Numbered from the stretch's first letter, positions 52,054-61,551 are shown. The stretch: 64,000 nucleotides of DNA from Tabrizicola_A sp965284335 (GCF_965284335.1 NZ_OZ260076.1); one strand, 5' to 3'. Notes: generated by a model from the sequence alone, not told the origin. Numbers and translations: made by a program.

Positions 52054-53339
52054 TGGGGCTTTTGAAGGCAAAATCCGATGCGCTGGCGGCGCGGCTGGAA
52101 GGCCATGTTGCAGGGCAGGGTGGCTGGCTGGGGGCGGCGCAATCCGCCGCTTTGGACCGCTTGCAGCCCATGGGCCTGCCGGGCAAGCGCGATGAATATT
52201 GGCGCTATACCGATCCCAGCAGCCTAACATCCGTTGCGGCCACGGCGGCTGATCTCTTTGTTCCCGGCGGCGAGCCGCGGCCGTTTTCGGCGCTGGATCG
52301 GTTGAAGCTGGTCTTTGTCGATGGGGTGTTTGACGCCAGCCAATCTGACAGCTTGGCGATGGAAGGCATTGAGATTGCGCATCTTTCCGATGCGGGTTTG
52401 GATGCCAGCCATTGGGCTGCGGGCCTTTATGGCACGCTTGAAGCGCGCGGTCAGGTTCCGGTGGAACGTCCCTTGGCCGCCCTAAACACCGCGCTGGCGC
52501 AATCGGGCGTGGTGATCCGGGTGACGGGCAAGCCTTCCAAGCCGGTTTCTTTGATTTACCTCAGAAATTCAGAGACTTCTGATGCAATGCTCCATCATCT
52601 TGTGAAGTTGGAGCCAGGGTCAGAAATGACGCTCTTGGAAAATGGCCCGGCAGCGGCGCGGTTGAACAAGGTGCTTGAGGTGGAGGTGGGCGAGGGCGCG
52701 CGCTTTCATCACATTCGCACCCAAGGCCGCGACCATCAACGCCGGGCAGCGACGCATATTTTCGCGCGCGTTGCCAAGGCTGCGCTGTTTAAATCCTTTA
52801 CCCTGACGGCGAATGGCCGCCTGACCCGCAATGACGCCTATATTGAGCTTTTGGGCGATGATGCCGTGGCCCATATCGCGGGTGCTTGCATGGGGGACGG
52901 GGATTTTCACCATGATGACACGGTGTTTGTAACCCATGCCGGCCGACGCTGCGAAAGCCGCCAAGTGTTTAAAAAGGTTTTGAAAAACGGCGCGGTTGGG
53001 GTGTTTCAGGGCAAGATTCTGGTCAAACCCGGCGCGCAGAAAACCGATGGCTATCAGATCAGCCAGTCGCTTTTGCTGGACGAGGCCAGCCAGTTTCTGG
53101 CCAAGCCAGAGCTGGAGATCTATGCCGATGACGTGAAGTGTAGCCACGGCTCGACCTCGGGCGCGATTGATGAGACGGCGCTTTACTATCTGCGCTCGCG
53201 CGGGGTGCCTTTGAAGGCGGCGCAATCGCTTTTGGTGCTGGCCTTCTTGGCCGAGGCGATTGCCGAGATCGAGGATGAGGCGATTGCCGACGATATTCGC
53301 GACCGCCTGCAAGCCTGGTTGCAGCGCCACGAGCATTAA
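52053..53339 (+). CDS. sufD: Fe-S assembly protein SufD
   Basis: A 428-residue SufD. DEYWRYTDPSSL near residue 47 and the C-terminal core (EIYADDVKCSHGSTSGAIDETALYYLRSRG) are diagnostic, including the His in KCSHGST required for iron acquisition. ATG 52053 overlaps the sufC stop. It pairs with SufB on the scaffold. Confidence 0.96.
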   Translation: MGLLKAKSDALAARLEGHVAGQGGWLGAAQSAALDRLQPMGLPGKRDEYWRYTDPSSLTSVAATAADLFVPGGEPRPFSALDRLKLVFVDGVFDASQSDSLAMEGIEIAHLSDAGLDASHWAAGLYGTLEARGQVPVERPLAALNTALAQSGVVIRVTGKPSKPVSLIYLRNSETSDAMLHHLVKLEPGSEMTLLENGPAAARLNKVLEVEVGEGARFHHIRTQGRDHQRRAATHIFARVAKAALFKSFTLTANGRLTRNDAYIELLGDDAVAHIAGACMGDGDFHHDDTVFVTHAGRRCESRQVFKKVLKNGAVGVFQGKILVKPGAQKTDGYQISQSLLLDEASQFLAKPELEIYADDVKCSHGSTSGAIDETALYYLRSRGVPLKAAQSLLVLAFLAEAIAEIEDEAIADDIRDRLQAWLQRHEH

Positions 53340-53340
53340 G

Positions 53341-53826
53341 ATGGCGGTTCTGGTCGATATTATGGAAAGCTGGCGCGCGCCCCGTCGGGTGGTGCGCCAG
53401 CACTTGGATCGTCCAAAGTCTGAGGCGTTTATCTTCACGTTTTTATTCACCTTTTTGCTGGTGTCCTTCATCGCGCAATGGCCCGTGGCCGCCCGGTTAA
53501 GCCATTTTCAACCCGAAGTGCCGGTGTCGCAGCGCATGTTTGGCTTTGCCTTGGGGCTTTTTGGGCTGATGATGCCTTTGGCCTATGCGCTGGCGGCGCT
53601 GTCGCGGCTGGTGGCCAAGCTTTTGGGTGGGCAGGGCAGTTGGTATTCGGCGCGGCTGACGCTGTTTTGGGCGCTGGCCACGATCACGCCGGCGATGCTG
53701 TTGATGGGGCTGGCCTTGGCGTTTTTGGGGCAGGGGGCGCAGACCACGGCCTTGGGTGTGGTGATTGGCGTGGTCTTTGCGATCCGCTGGGGGTTTATGC
53801 TGTATGAAACGGAGCGCGCGCGATGA
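53341..53826 (+). CDS. YIP1-type membrane protein, in the suf operon
   Basis: A 161-residue protein starting two bases after the sufD stop. It has about four hydrophobic segments and a basic N-terminus (SWRAPRRVVRQHLDRP). Resembles YIP1-domain proteins. Its end overlaps the next gene by four bases (ATGA). Function in Fe-S biogenesis is unknown. Confidence 0.6.
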   Translation: MAVLVDIMESWRAPRRVVRQHLDRPKSEAFIFTFLFTFLLVSFIAQWPVAARLSHFQPEVPVSQRMFGFALGLFGLMMPLAYALAALSRLVAKLLGGQGSWYSARLTLFWALATITPAMLLMGLALAFLGQGAQTTALGVVIGVVFAIRWGFMLYETERAR

Positions 53827-54398
53827 CCATTGAGGCCCTGCAAGCGCTACTGCGCCTGACCTTGACGAACCCACGCGCGGCGGCGGCGCATCTTAAGTCG
53901 TTGAATTTGCCGGTTGCCACGGGGTGGACCGCGATGCTTTTGGTGTCGGTGGTCTCGGCGTTTTTGGGCTTTATCGGCTTTCTCACCTCGCCCGTGCAGG
54001 GCGATCCGGGGGTTGCGGCGATGTTTGCCAGCCCCGTGCGCACCGCGCTGATCCAGTTTGTGGTTTTGGCGCTGACCGGGTTTTTGGCCTTTTGGGTGGG
54101 CCAGCGCTTTGGCGGGCAGGGCAGTTTGGCACAGGCCTTGGTGCTGGTGGCCTGGGTGCAGGTGCCGCCGATCTTGCTGCAACTGGTGCAGCTTGTGTTG
54201 ATGCTGGTGGCGCCGGGCTTGGCGCCCTTGGTCGGGATTGCGGGCTTTGCACTTTATGCGGTGCTGTTGTCGCTGTTTGTGGCCGAACTGCATGGGTTTC
54301 GGTCGGGTGTGACGGTGTTTTTTGGAATTTTGGCCACCAGCTTTGCCGTCGCCCTTTTGGTGGCGGTGCTGTTTGCCAGCCTGATCGGAGCGCAGTGA
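53823..54398 (+). CDS. YIP1-family membrane protein, in the suf operon
   Basis: A 191-residue membrane protein with five hydrophobic segments; the WVGQRFGGQGSLAQALVLVA stretch followed by a long apolar span is the YIP1-like core. It is paired with the preceding protein and precedes sufS by one base. A role in membrane delivery of clusters or in an unrelated stress response is possible, unproven. Confidence 0.65.
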   Translation: MTIEALQALLRLTLTNPRAAAAHLKSLNLPVATGWTAMLLVSVVSAFLGFIGFLTSPVQGDPGVAAMFASPVRTALIQFVVLALTGFLAFWVGQRFGGQGSLAQALVLVAWVQVPPILLQLVQLVLMLVAPGLAPLVGIAGFALYAVLLSLFVAELHGFRSGVTVFFGILATSFAVALLVAVLFASLIGAQ

Positions 54399-54399
54399 C

Positions 54400-55620
54400 A
54401 TGTATGACCTGACCACCATCCGTGCGGATTTTCCGATCCTGTCGCGCAGCGTGAACGGCAAGCCTCTGGTCTATCTGGACAATGGGGCCTCGGCTCAGAA
54501 ACCGCGGGCGGTGATTGATGCGGTGACCGAGGCGTATTCGATGGAATATGCCAATGTTCACCGTGGCTTGCATTACCTTTCTAACCTTGCGACCGACAAA
54601 TATGAGGCGGTGCGCGGCACCATCGCGCGGTTTTTGGGGGCGGCATCGGAAGATGAGATCATCTTCACCTCGGGCGCGACCGAAGGGATCAATCTGGTGT
54701 CTTACGGCTGGGCGGCACCCCGGTTGCAGGCGGGCGATGAGATCGTGCTGTCGATCATGGAGCACCATGCCAATATCGTGCCGTGGCATTTTCTGCGCGA
54801 GCGTCAGGGCGTGGTTTTGAAGTGGGTTGAGGTGAACGCCAAGGGCGATTTGGACCCGCAAGCGGTGATTGATGCGATTGGGCCAAAGACAAAACTGGTT
54901 GCAATTACGCATATGTCCAATGTGTTAGGGACCGTTGTTGATGTAGAATCCATCTGCCGGGCCGCGCGCGAAAAGGGAGTGCCGGTCTTGGTGGACGGCT
55001 CGCAGGCGGCGGTGCATATGCCCGTCAATGTGGCCGATCTTGGCGCGGATTTTTACGCTGTGACGGGTCACAAGCTTTATGGGCCGTCAGGCTCGGGGGC
55101 GATCTATATTCGGGCTGAACGGCAAGCCGAGATGCGGCCCTTTATCGGCGGCGGCGATATGATCCGCGAGGTGACGCGTGAGGCGGTGACGTGGAACGAT
55201 CCGCCGATGAAATTTGAGGCGGGCACGCCGGGCATTGTGCAGCAGATCGGGCTGGGCGTGGCGCTGGACTATATGATGGGTTTGGGCATGGCGAATATCG
55301 CGGCGCATGAGCGGGTGTTGCGCGATTATGCGCGTGAGCGGCTCTTGGGTCTTAACTGGTTGCAAGTGCAAGGAAATTCCGAAACCAAAGGCGCGATCTT
55401 TTCCTTTACGCTGGACGGTCCGGCCCATGCGCATGACATTTCAACCGTCCTTGACAAGCGCGGCATTGCGGTGCGGGCGGGCACGCATTGCGCGATGCCG
55501 CTAATGGAGCATTTGGGCGTTGGCGCGACGTGCCGTGCGTCTTTTGGGCTTTATAACACGGTCGAGGAAGTTGACGCGCTGGTTTCGGGCTTGGAGCTGT
55601 GTCGCGATCTTTTTCAGTGA
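54400..55620 (+). CDS. sufS: Cysteine desulfurase SufS
   Basis: A 406-residue group II desulfurase. PLP lysine in VTGHKLYGPSG near residue 224, catalytic Cys in GTHCAMPLM near residue 364, and GVGATCRASFGLYNT behind it. YLDNGASAQKP opens the domain. It passes persulfide sulfur to SufE/SufU-type acceptors; neither acceptor nor SufA is present downstream, where tRNA-Arg follows. Confidence 0.96.
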   Translation: MYDLTTIRADFPILSRSVNGKPLVYLDNGASAQKPRAVIDAVTEAYSMEYANVHRGLHYLSNLATDKYEAVRGTIARFLGAASEDEIIFTSGATEGINLVSYGWAAPRLQAGDEIVLSIMEHHANIVPWHFLRERQGVVLKWVEVNAKGDLDPQAVIDAIGPKTKLVAITHMSNVLGTVVDVESICRAAREKGVPVLVDGSQAAVHMPVNVADLGADFYAVTGHKLYGPSGSGAIYIRAERQAEMRPFIGGGDMIREVTREAVTWNDPPMKFEAGTPGIVQQIGLGVALDYMMGLGMANIAAHERVLRDYARERLLGLNWLQVQGNSETKGAIFSFTLDGPAHAHDISTVLDKRGIAVRAGTHCAMPLMEHLGVGATCRASFGLYNTVEEVDALVSGLELCRDLFQ

Positions 55621-55664
55621 TTTCGCGTTGCAGGCCGGGGCCGGGCGGGGTATAGAGCGCTTAG

Positions 55665-55741
55665 GCACCCATAGCTCAGCTGGATAGAGTGTCGCCCTCC
55701 GAAGGCGAAGGTCGCACGTTCGAATCGTGCTGGGTGCGCCA
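55665..55741 (+). tRNA. tRNA-Arg (anticodon CCG)
   Basis: A 77-base cloverleaf: acceptor GCACCCA/TGGGTGC, anticodon stem TCGCC/GGCGA with loop CTCCGAA, T loop TTCGAAT and encoded CCA. A 130-bp AT-rich region with TATA-rich palindromes follows. Confidence 0.95.
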
Positions 55742-55873
55742 AATCCCACAACGTGATGAAGCTGCCTGTGCAGGGCGGTTTTCTGCCAGATGCATTTATC
55801 GCATAATGTATATTATGTAATATATATGATCTGTGGTTATGGCCATAAGCCGCAGCTTTGACCGATAACTCGT

Positions 55874-57058
55874 TTATACCACGTGTTTTTCTGAAAACGG
55901 CTGTCCGGCAATGATACGATCAATCGACAGGTCCGACAAATCCAATGTCTGCCAACCCCCGGTCAGCAGATGTTCGGCAATCCCACGGCCAATTGCGGGC
56001 GACTGTTGCAGGCCGTGGCCGGAAAACCCGTTCATGAACATCAGGTTCGGCACATCTGGATGTGGGCCCAAAATCGCGTTTTGGTCCAGCGTGTTATAGG
56101 CGTAATGGCCCACCCAGTGCCGCACCACCTTGACCGCATCAAAGCCCGGCGCGCGGTGGTACAGCTGCTCCCAGATCACATCTTCAAAAAGATGCAGATC
56201 GGGTTCGAAATCATCGGCCGCGCAAGGACCATCTTCATCGGGCACCGTGGCGGTGATCCATTGGCCACCGTGTTCGGGCCGCAGGTAAAAGCCGCTGTCC
56301 ACCAGCAAAGGCGCATCTGGGTGGCGCGCGTTGGGCGCGTCGATCACGAAAACCGTGCGCTTGCGCGGCTCGACCGGCAGATCAAGGCCGGCCCAGCCCG
56401 CCACCACGGCAGCGCGGGTTCCGGCGGCGTTCACCGCATGGCCACAGCCGACAAGACCCGCTTTTTTCAACTGCACGCCGGTGACGCGGCCCGAGGTCAT
56501 CTCAAAGCCCGTCGCCTCATCCGTCACAAATTGCGCACCTTGCGCCTTGGCCGCGGCGCGCAGGCCCGACAGAAGGCCCATATTGTCAAACCAGCCCTCA
56601 TCGCGCGGGCCAAAGCTGGCGGCGGAGAGATCTTCGACGTTCAGCCAAGGGAAATGCGCCTGAGTCTCGGCCGGGGTCCAAACCTCGGTTGCGGCCCCCT
56701 GCCCCCGCTGCATTTCGGCCAGTTCGGCCAAAAGCTGGGCGCCATGGCTGCTGTGGGCGAGGAAAAGATAGCCGTTTTCCTTGAACCCCAGCGAGGGCAC
56801 GCCGACATCATGGCCGAGATGACCCTGAAAATCGCGAATGAATTCAATGCCAAACCGCGAGATGGCCACATTCACCGCCGTCGAAAACTGCGACCGGATC
56901 GAGGCCACCGACAGCGCGGTTGAGGCGCGGGCAAAGCTGGTGTCTTGCTCGACCACCAAGACCGACAGGCCGGGCTGCATCTTGGTCAGCCAAAAGGCCG
57001 TTGAGGCCCCCATCACCGCGCCACCGATCACCACCACGTCATAGGCTGTCTGTGTCAT
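55874..57058 (-). CDS. FAD-dependent oxidoreductase (DAO/FOXRED1 type)
   Basis: A 394-residue flavoenzyme. VVVIGGAVMGASTA is the FAD-binding GxGxxG, RASTALSVASIRSQF follows as in sarcosine oxidase/DadA relatives, and GFSGHGLQQSPAIGR is the closing FAD motif. Candidate substrates are N-methyl or D-amino acids. ATG 57056-57058 chosen; the longer in-frame start nine codons upstream has no conservation. Next gene, on the same strand, is the CobW-type GTPase, 160 bp away. Confidence 0.85.
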   Translation of the reverse strand: MTQTAYDVVVIGGAVMGASTAFWLTKMQPGLSVLVVEQDTSFARASTALSVASIRSQFSTAVNVAISRFGIEFIRDFQGHLGHDVGVPSLGFKENGYLFLAHSSHGAQLLAELAEMQRGQGAATEVWTPAETQAHFPWLNVEDLSAASFGPRDEGWFDNMGLLSGLRAAAKAQGAQFVTDEATGFEMTSGRVTGVQLKKAGLVGCGHAVNAAGTRAAVVAGWAGLDLPVEPRKRTVFVIDAPNARHPDAPLLVDSGFYLRPEHGGQWITATVPDEDGPCAADDFEPDLHLFEDVIWEQLYHRAPGFDAVKVVRHWVGHYAYNTLDQNAILGPHPDVPNLMFMNGFSGHGLQQSPAIGRGIAEHLLTGGWQTLDLSDLSIDRIIAGQPFSEKHVV

Positions 57059-57218
57059 TTTCTGTCCCGGCCAAGTTTGGGGCAATTGGCATAGCCCGCG
57101 TCACCTCTTGGATAGCCAAGCACCCGACCAAGGACAAGCTGGGCGCCACATTTCGCCCGTGGGCAAAGGCAAAATGCCTGTGGCCACGGTGGTTTGCCCG
57201 GCGAAATGGCGCAGAGGG

Positions 57219-58424
57219 TCAGGCTGCCTTGCGCCCCCATTTCGGGAAGGGATCGGGCAAGGCGGCCCAAGCCTCGGGCGTAAAGTCACTGACTGGCATC
57301 AGCGCGGCATCAAGCGCCGCGGTGATGGCCTGACGGTCAAGCCCTGCCCCGATGAACACGATCTGCTGGCGCCGGTCACCCCAAGGCGCGCGCCAGTGGC
57401 GGGTAATCTCGGCCTGCGCCTCGGCATCCGTGGGTCTGCGCGTCTCGGGCAAGGCGGCCCACCAGAACCCCAGCGGCGTTACCGAGGACATCGAGCCCGC
57501 AAGGCTGAATTCGGCCGCCCAATCGGGCCGCGTGGCAATCCAGAAATGCCCCTTAGCGCGGATCACCCCGGGCAGATCGCCGTTCAGCACGGCATGAATG
57601 CGCATCGGATCAAAGGGCGCGCGGGCCTGATAGACGAAAGAGGAAATGCCGTATTCCTCGGTCTCGGGCACATGGTTGGCAAAGCCGTAAAGCTCTTTGG
57701 CCCAAAGCGGATGCTCTTGCGCGCGGTCGAAATCGAACCGCCCGGTGTCGAAGATTTCTGCCGGATCAACGCGGGAATGATCGGCAAAGATCACCTTGGC
57801 ATCAGGGTTCAGCGCCTTGATGATCTTGAGCGCGGCGTCCCGCTGGGTGGCTGTCGCATCGCTGACCTTGTTGATGATGATGACATCGGCAAATTCGATC
57901 TGATCGGTCAGCAGGTTGACGAGCGAGCGTTGATCCCCCTCTCCCAAGCTCTCGCCGCGATCGGCAAGGAAATCATGGCTGGAGAAATCGCGCAGCAGGT
58001 TCACCGCATCGACGACCGTGACCATGGTATCCAGCCGCGCCACATCTGACAGGCTGTCGCCCGCCTCATCGGTGAAATCAAAGGTCGCGGCCACCGGCAA
58101 GGGTTCGGCAATGCCGGTGCTTTCGATCAGCAGATAGTCAAACCGCCCCTCCCCCGCCAGCCGCCGCACCTCTTGCAACAGATCATCGCGCAGCGTGCAG
58201 CAGATGCAGCCATTCGACATCTCGACCAGCTTTTCCTCGGCCCGGTTCAGGCTGGTCCCCTCGCGGATCAGATCTGCGTCGATGTTCACCTCGGACATGT
58301 CATTGACGATCACCGCCACCCGGCGGCCCTGGCGGTTGTTCAGCACATGGTTGAGAAGCGTGGTCTTTCCCGCGCCGAGAAAGCCAGAAAGAACGGTGAC
58401 AGGAAGGCGGGGATCCTTGGGCAT
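57219..58424 (-). CDS. CobW-family GTPase, putative zinc metallochaperone (ZigA/ZNG1-like)
   Basis: A 401-residue G3E GTPase. GFLGAGKTTLL is the P-loop near residue 14, GCICC is the CXCC metal-binding motif near residue 73, ESTGIAEP follows, and IINKVSD is the specificity motif. The C-terminal CobW_C domain spans ~270-380. The Zur box just upstream makes zinc delivery under zinc starvation the best-supported role. 17 bp lie between the Zur site and the start codon. Confidence 0.9.
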   Translation of the reverse strand: MPKDPRLPVTVLSGFLGAGKTTLLNHVLNNRQGRRVAVIVNDMSEVNIDADLIREGTSLNRAEEKLVEMSNGCICCTLRDDLLQEVRRLAGEGRFDYLLIESTGIAEPLPVAATFDFTDEAGDSLSDVARLDTMVTVVDAVNLLRDFSSHDFLADRGESLGEGDQRSLVNLLTDQIEFADVIIINKVSDATATQRDAALKIIKALNPDAKVIFADHSRVDPAEIFDTGRFDFDRAQEHPLWAKELYGFANHVPETEEYGISSFVYQARAPFDPMRIHAVLNGDLPGVIRAKGHFWIATRPDWAAEFSLAGSMSSVTPLGFWWAALPETRRPTDAEAQAEITRHWRAPWGDRRQQIVFIGAGLDRQAITAALDAALMPVSDFTPEAWAALPDPFPKWGRKAA

Positions 58425-58440
58425 GGGGTGATCCTAAAGC

Positions 58441-58455
58441 TGTTATAATATAACA
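58441..58455 (-). promoter_or_regulatory. Zur box TGTTATAATATAACA
   Basis: A perfect 15-bp odd palindrome with seven-base arms, matching the alphaproteobacterial Zur consensus TGTTATANTATAACA. It lies 17 bp before the CobW-family start codon, where bound Zur-Zn would block transcription or translation start. Confidence 0.88.
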
Positions 58456-58532
58456 CATCTATAGTCACCCACCTTGCGCCCTGCAAGCCGAAGTTTGGGG
58501 GCAAAGCGCATTTGCCCACCGCGCAATGACAA

Positions 58533-58556
58533 AGGGCCAGCGTTGCCGCTGGCCCC
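58533..58556 (-). terminator. Terminator of the rpsB-tsf operon
   Basis: On the minus strand GGGGCCAGCG pairs with CGCTGGCCCT across GCAA, followed by TTTGTCATT; 30 bp after the tsf stop. Confidence 0.8.
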
Positions 58557-58586
58557 TGCCCTGCACGGATGTGCAAAAAGTCGGGC

Positions 58587-59498
58587 TTAGCCCTGAACCA
58601 TTTTCGCAACTTCGGCTGCGAAATCTTCTTCTTTCTTTTCAACGCCTTCGCCAACCATCACGCGAGCATAGCCGGTGATCTCGACGCCAGCTTCTTTCGC
58701 CGCAGCCTCAACCGTCAGGTCGGGGTTGATGACAAAGGCTTGGCCCAGAAGGGTGTTTTCCGACAAGAAGCGCTTCATGCGGCCCGGGATGATGTTGTTG
58801 TGGATCACCGCATCGGGCTTGGGCTTGGCCGAGGCCGAGTTTTCTTCCAGCGCCTTGGCGGTCTGCACGGCCAGCTCGCGCTCGACCAAAACCGGGTCAA
58901 GCGTGGCTTCGGAGAGCGAAAGCGGGTTGGTGGCGGCAATGTGCATGGCAAACTGCTTGCCGATCTCTTGCGCCTTGGCCGCATCGCCCTTCAGCGCCAC
59001 GAGAACGCCGATTTTGCCCATGCCTTCAGCGGCGGCGTTGTGGACATAGGACACAACGGTATCGCCTTCCAGAACATGCATGCGGCGGAAGGTCATGTTC
59101 TCACCGATGCGGGCAATCGCCTCTTGGATCACGTCTTCCACGGTCTTGCCGTTCAGATGGGCGGCCTTGACCACCTCAACCGAATCGCCGGTCGTCAAAG
59201 CAACCTGCGCCACGCCGCGCACCAGCGCCTGGAAATCGGCGTTCTTGGCAACAAAGTCGGTTTCCGAGTTGATCTCGACAGCCACGCCTTTGCCATTCGA
59301 CACAGCCACGCCCACAAGGCCCTCGGCTGCGACGCGGTCGGCTTTCTTGGCGGCTTTGGCAAGGCCCTTGGTGCGCAGCCAGTCAATGGCGGCATCCATA
59401 TTGCCATCGTTTTCGGTCAATGCCTTTTTGGCATCCATCATGCCTGCGCCGGTGGAATCGCGCAGTTCCTTCACCATTGCGGCGGTGATTGCGGTCAT
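58587..59498 (-). CDS. tsf: Elongation factor Ts
   Basis: A 303-residue EF-Ts. MVKELRDSTGAGMMDAKKAL near the start is the UBA-like signature, and GKVGVLVALKG-type core strands follow. It exchanges GDP on EF-Tu. It lies 80 bp behind rpsB, the standard pair, and has its own terminator. Confidence 0.97.
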   Translation of the reverse strand: MTAITAAMVKELRDSTGAGMMDAKKALTENDGNMDAAIDWLRTKGLAKAAKKADRVAAEGLVGVAVSNGKGVAVEINSETDFVAKNADFQALVRGVAQVALTTGDSVEVVKAAHLNGKTVEDVIQEAIARIGENMTFRRMHVLEGDTVVSYVHNAAAEGMGKIGVLVALKGDAAKAQEIGKQFAMHIAATNPLSLSEATLDPVLVERELAVQTAKALEENSASAKPKPDAVIHNNIIPGRMKRFLSENTLLGQAFVINPDLTVEAAAKEAGVEITGYARVMVGEGVEKKEEDFAAEVAKMVQG

Positions 59499-59579
59499 TT
59501 TCAGACTCCTGAATTCCTGAAATGGGTCGGCGGGGAGTGATCTCCCCGCCCTGTATCAGCCATATGACAAAGCGGAAAA

Positions 59580-60338
59580 TTACGCTTCGGCAGCAGCCTC
59601 TTCGGCCGGGGCTTCTTCCAAAGCGCCCAAATCGACACCGGCAGCACCCATCTGGGCCGACATGCCGTCAAGTGCTGCGCGGGCGATCAGATCGCAGTAA
59701 AGCTGGATCGCGCGGGCTGCGTCATCATTGCCGGGAATGACATAGTCAACGCCCTTGGGCGAGCAGTTGGTGTCGACAACGCCCACCACCGGGATGCCCA
59801 GCTTTTGTGCCTCAAGGATGGCGAGATCTTCCTTGCCCACATCGATCACGAAGATCAGATCCGGAGTGCCGCCCATTTCGCGGATACCGCCCAAGGATGC
59901 CTGCAGCTTGGCCTGATCGCGTTCCATCATCAGACGCTCTTTCTTGGTCAGGCCTTCGCCGCCTGCGCCCAGAACTTCGTCAATCTGCTTCAGACGCTGG
60001 ATCGATTTCGACACGGTCTGCCAGTTGGTCAGCGTGCCACCGAGCCAGCGGTGGTTCATGTAGAACTGGGCGCACTTCTCAGCAGCTTCAGCGATGGGCT
60101 TTTGCGCCTGACGCTTGGTGCCGACAAAGAGGATGCGGCCGTTCTTGGCGACGGTGTCGCGCACAACTTTCAGCGCTGCGTCCAGCATGGGCACAGTCTG
60201 CGTCAGGTCAAGAATATGAATGCCGTTGCGATCGCCGTAGATATATTCGGCCATGCGGGGGTTCCAGCGTGCGGTCTGGTGGCCGTAGTGAACGCCAGCT
60301 TCCAACAGCTGACGCATGGAGAACTCGGGAAGAGCCAT
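59580..60338 (-). CDS. rpsB: 30S ribosomal protein S2
   Basis: A 252-residue S2. HQTARWNPRMAEYIYG, FVGTKRQA and GTLTNWQTV blocks are typical, with an acidic alanine-rich tail after residue 230. First gene of rpsB-tsf. Confidence 0.98.
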   Translation of the reverse strand: MALPEFSMRQLLEAGVHYGHQTARWNPRMAEYIYGDRNGIHILDLTQTVPMLDAALKVVRDTVAKNGRILFVGTKRQAQKPIAEAAEKCAQFYMNHRWLGGTLTNWQTVSKSIQRLKQIDEVLGAGGEGLTKKERLMMERDQAKLQASLGGIREMGGTPDLIFVIDVGKEDLAILEAQKLGIPVVGVVDTNCSPKGVDYVIPGNDDAARAIQLYCDLIARAALDGMSAQMGAAGVDLGALEEAPAEEAAAEA

Positions 60339-60524
60339 GTCTTTTCCTTTTCCGGTTTAAACCTTGGCGCGGCCGTCTTCAGGGTTTCCCCCAACCGGCG
60401 GACATGACGGGATTTCTCCCCGGCAAGCCCAAGCCGCACCTGTGAAGTGGCGCGTCCTTATCTGTCTTTTGCCCCCACCGCAAGCGCCATCTCACATAAG
60501 CGCTCACCCTGCCCCGCTCGCAGG

Positions 60525-60611
60525 GCCTCCGGCGGGAGTATTTCAAGAAGGGCAATCCAAACCAAGCGCGCGCCCGGCATTTGCCCTTCTCCAAATACTC
60601 CCGCCGGAGGC
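60525..60611. repeat. Long intergenic hairpin, 31-bp arms
   Basis: Left arm 60525-60555 and right arm 60581-60611 are complementary at 29 of 31 positions around a 25-base loop. The arm starts GCCTCCGGCGGGAGTATTT. It lies between the divergent rpsB and psuK genes, 50 bp before psuK. Comparable GGGAGTATTT elements are scattered in related genomes. Confidence 0.85.
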
Positions 60612-60660
60612 GGCGACAGTGCCACCTTGCGCGCGGGCGGGCGTTCGGCGATGTAGGGGC

Positions 60661-61551
60661 ATGCAACCAGATATTCTCTGCATCGGCTCTATCTTGTGGG
60701 ACATCATCGGGCGGTCTGCGGCCTCGATGCGGCTTGGGTCGGATGTGCCGGGGCGCATCACGCGGCTGCCGGGGGGCGTTGCGATGAACATCGCGATGAC
60801 CTTGGCGCGGTTTGGCCTGCGCCCGGCCATCCTGACCGCCATTGGCCGCGATGCGGAAGGTGATGAGTTGATGGCGGCCTGCGCGCGGATGGGGCTGGTG
60901 GTTGATCACGCCTATCGATCCGATGATCTGCCAACCGACCGCTATATGGCGATAGAGGGGGCAAACGGGCTGATCTCGGCGATTGCCGATGCCCATTCGT
61001 TGGAGGCGGCCGGAGACAAGATTTTGCGCCCCTTGGCCAATGGCACCTTGGGATCTGAGGCGCGGCCTTGGACGGGATTGATCGCTTTGGATGGCAATTT
61101 GACCGAGGCGCTCTTGTCGGAAATCGCCACATCACCGCTGTTTGCCGCCGCGGATCTGCGCCTTGCCCCGGCCTCGCCCGGCAAGGCAGAACGGCTTTTG
61201 CCTTTGCTGCGCCATCCCAAGGCGACGCTTTATGTCAATCTTGAAGAGGCCAATCTTTTGGCCCGCGCTCAGGCGGCGACGGCAGCCGAGGCCGCCGAGG
61301 CTTTGTTGGCGCGGGGGGCGGGCCGGGTTTTGGTCACCGATGGCGGTCGGCCCTGTGCCGAAGGGCGCGCGGGTTTTGGGGTCATCACCGGCGCGCCGCC
61401 GCACGTGATGGTGGCGCGGGTGACGGGCGCGGGCGATACCTTTATGGCGGCTCATATCGTGGCGGAACGCGCCGGGGCCGATCGCGCCGCAGCACTTGCC
61501 CAAGCTTTGGCGGCCGCTGCCACCTATGTTTCTGGAGAGATCGGCACATGA
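60661..61551 (+). CDS. psuK: PfkB-family kinase, probable pseudouridine kinase
   Basis: A 296-residue ribokinase-fold enzyme. GGVAMNIAMTLARFG is the PfkB substrate loop and TGAGDTFMAAHIV is the signature 2 with the catalytic Asp. Being overlapped by psuG (stop/start ATGA) identifies the likely substrate as pseudouridine. ATG 60661 is chosen; the frame continues upstream through the hairpin without coding character. Confidence 0.85.
   Translation: MQPDILCIGSILWDIIGRSAASMRLGSDVPGRITRLPGGVAMNIAMTLARFGLRPAILTAIGRDAEGDELMAACARMGLVVDHAYRSDDLPTDRYMAIEGANGLISAIADAHSLEAAGDKILRPLANGTLGSEARPWTGLIALDGNLTEALLSEIATSPLFAAADLRLAPASPGKAERLLPLLRHPKATLYVNLEEANLLARAQAATAAEAAEALLARGAGRVLVTDGGRPCAEGRAGFGVITGAPPHVMVARVTGAGDTFMAAHIVAERAGADRAAALAQALAAAATYVSGEIGT

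Noticed and set aside
60364..60660. Long N-terminal extension of PsuK
   Set aside because: It would translate through the 31-bp-arm hairpin and adds no conserved residues; PfkB homology begins at 60661.
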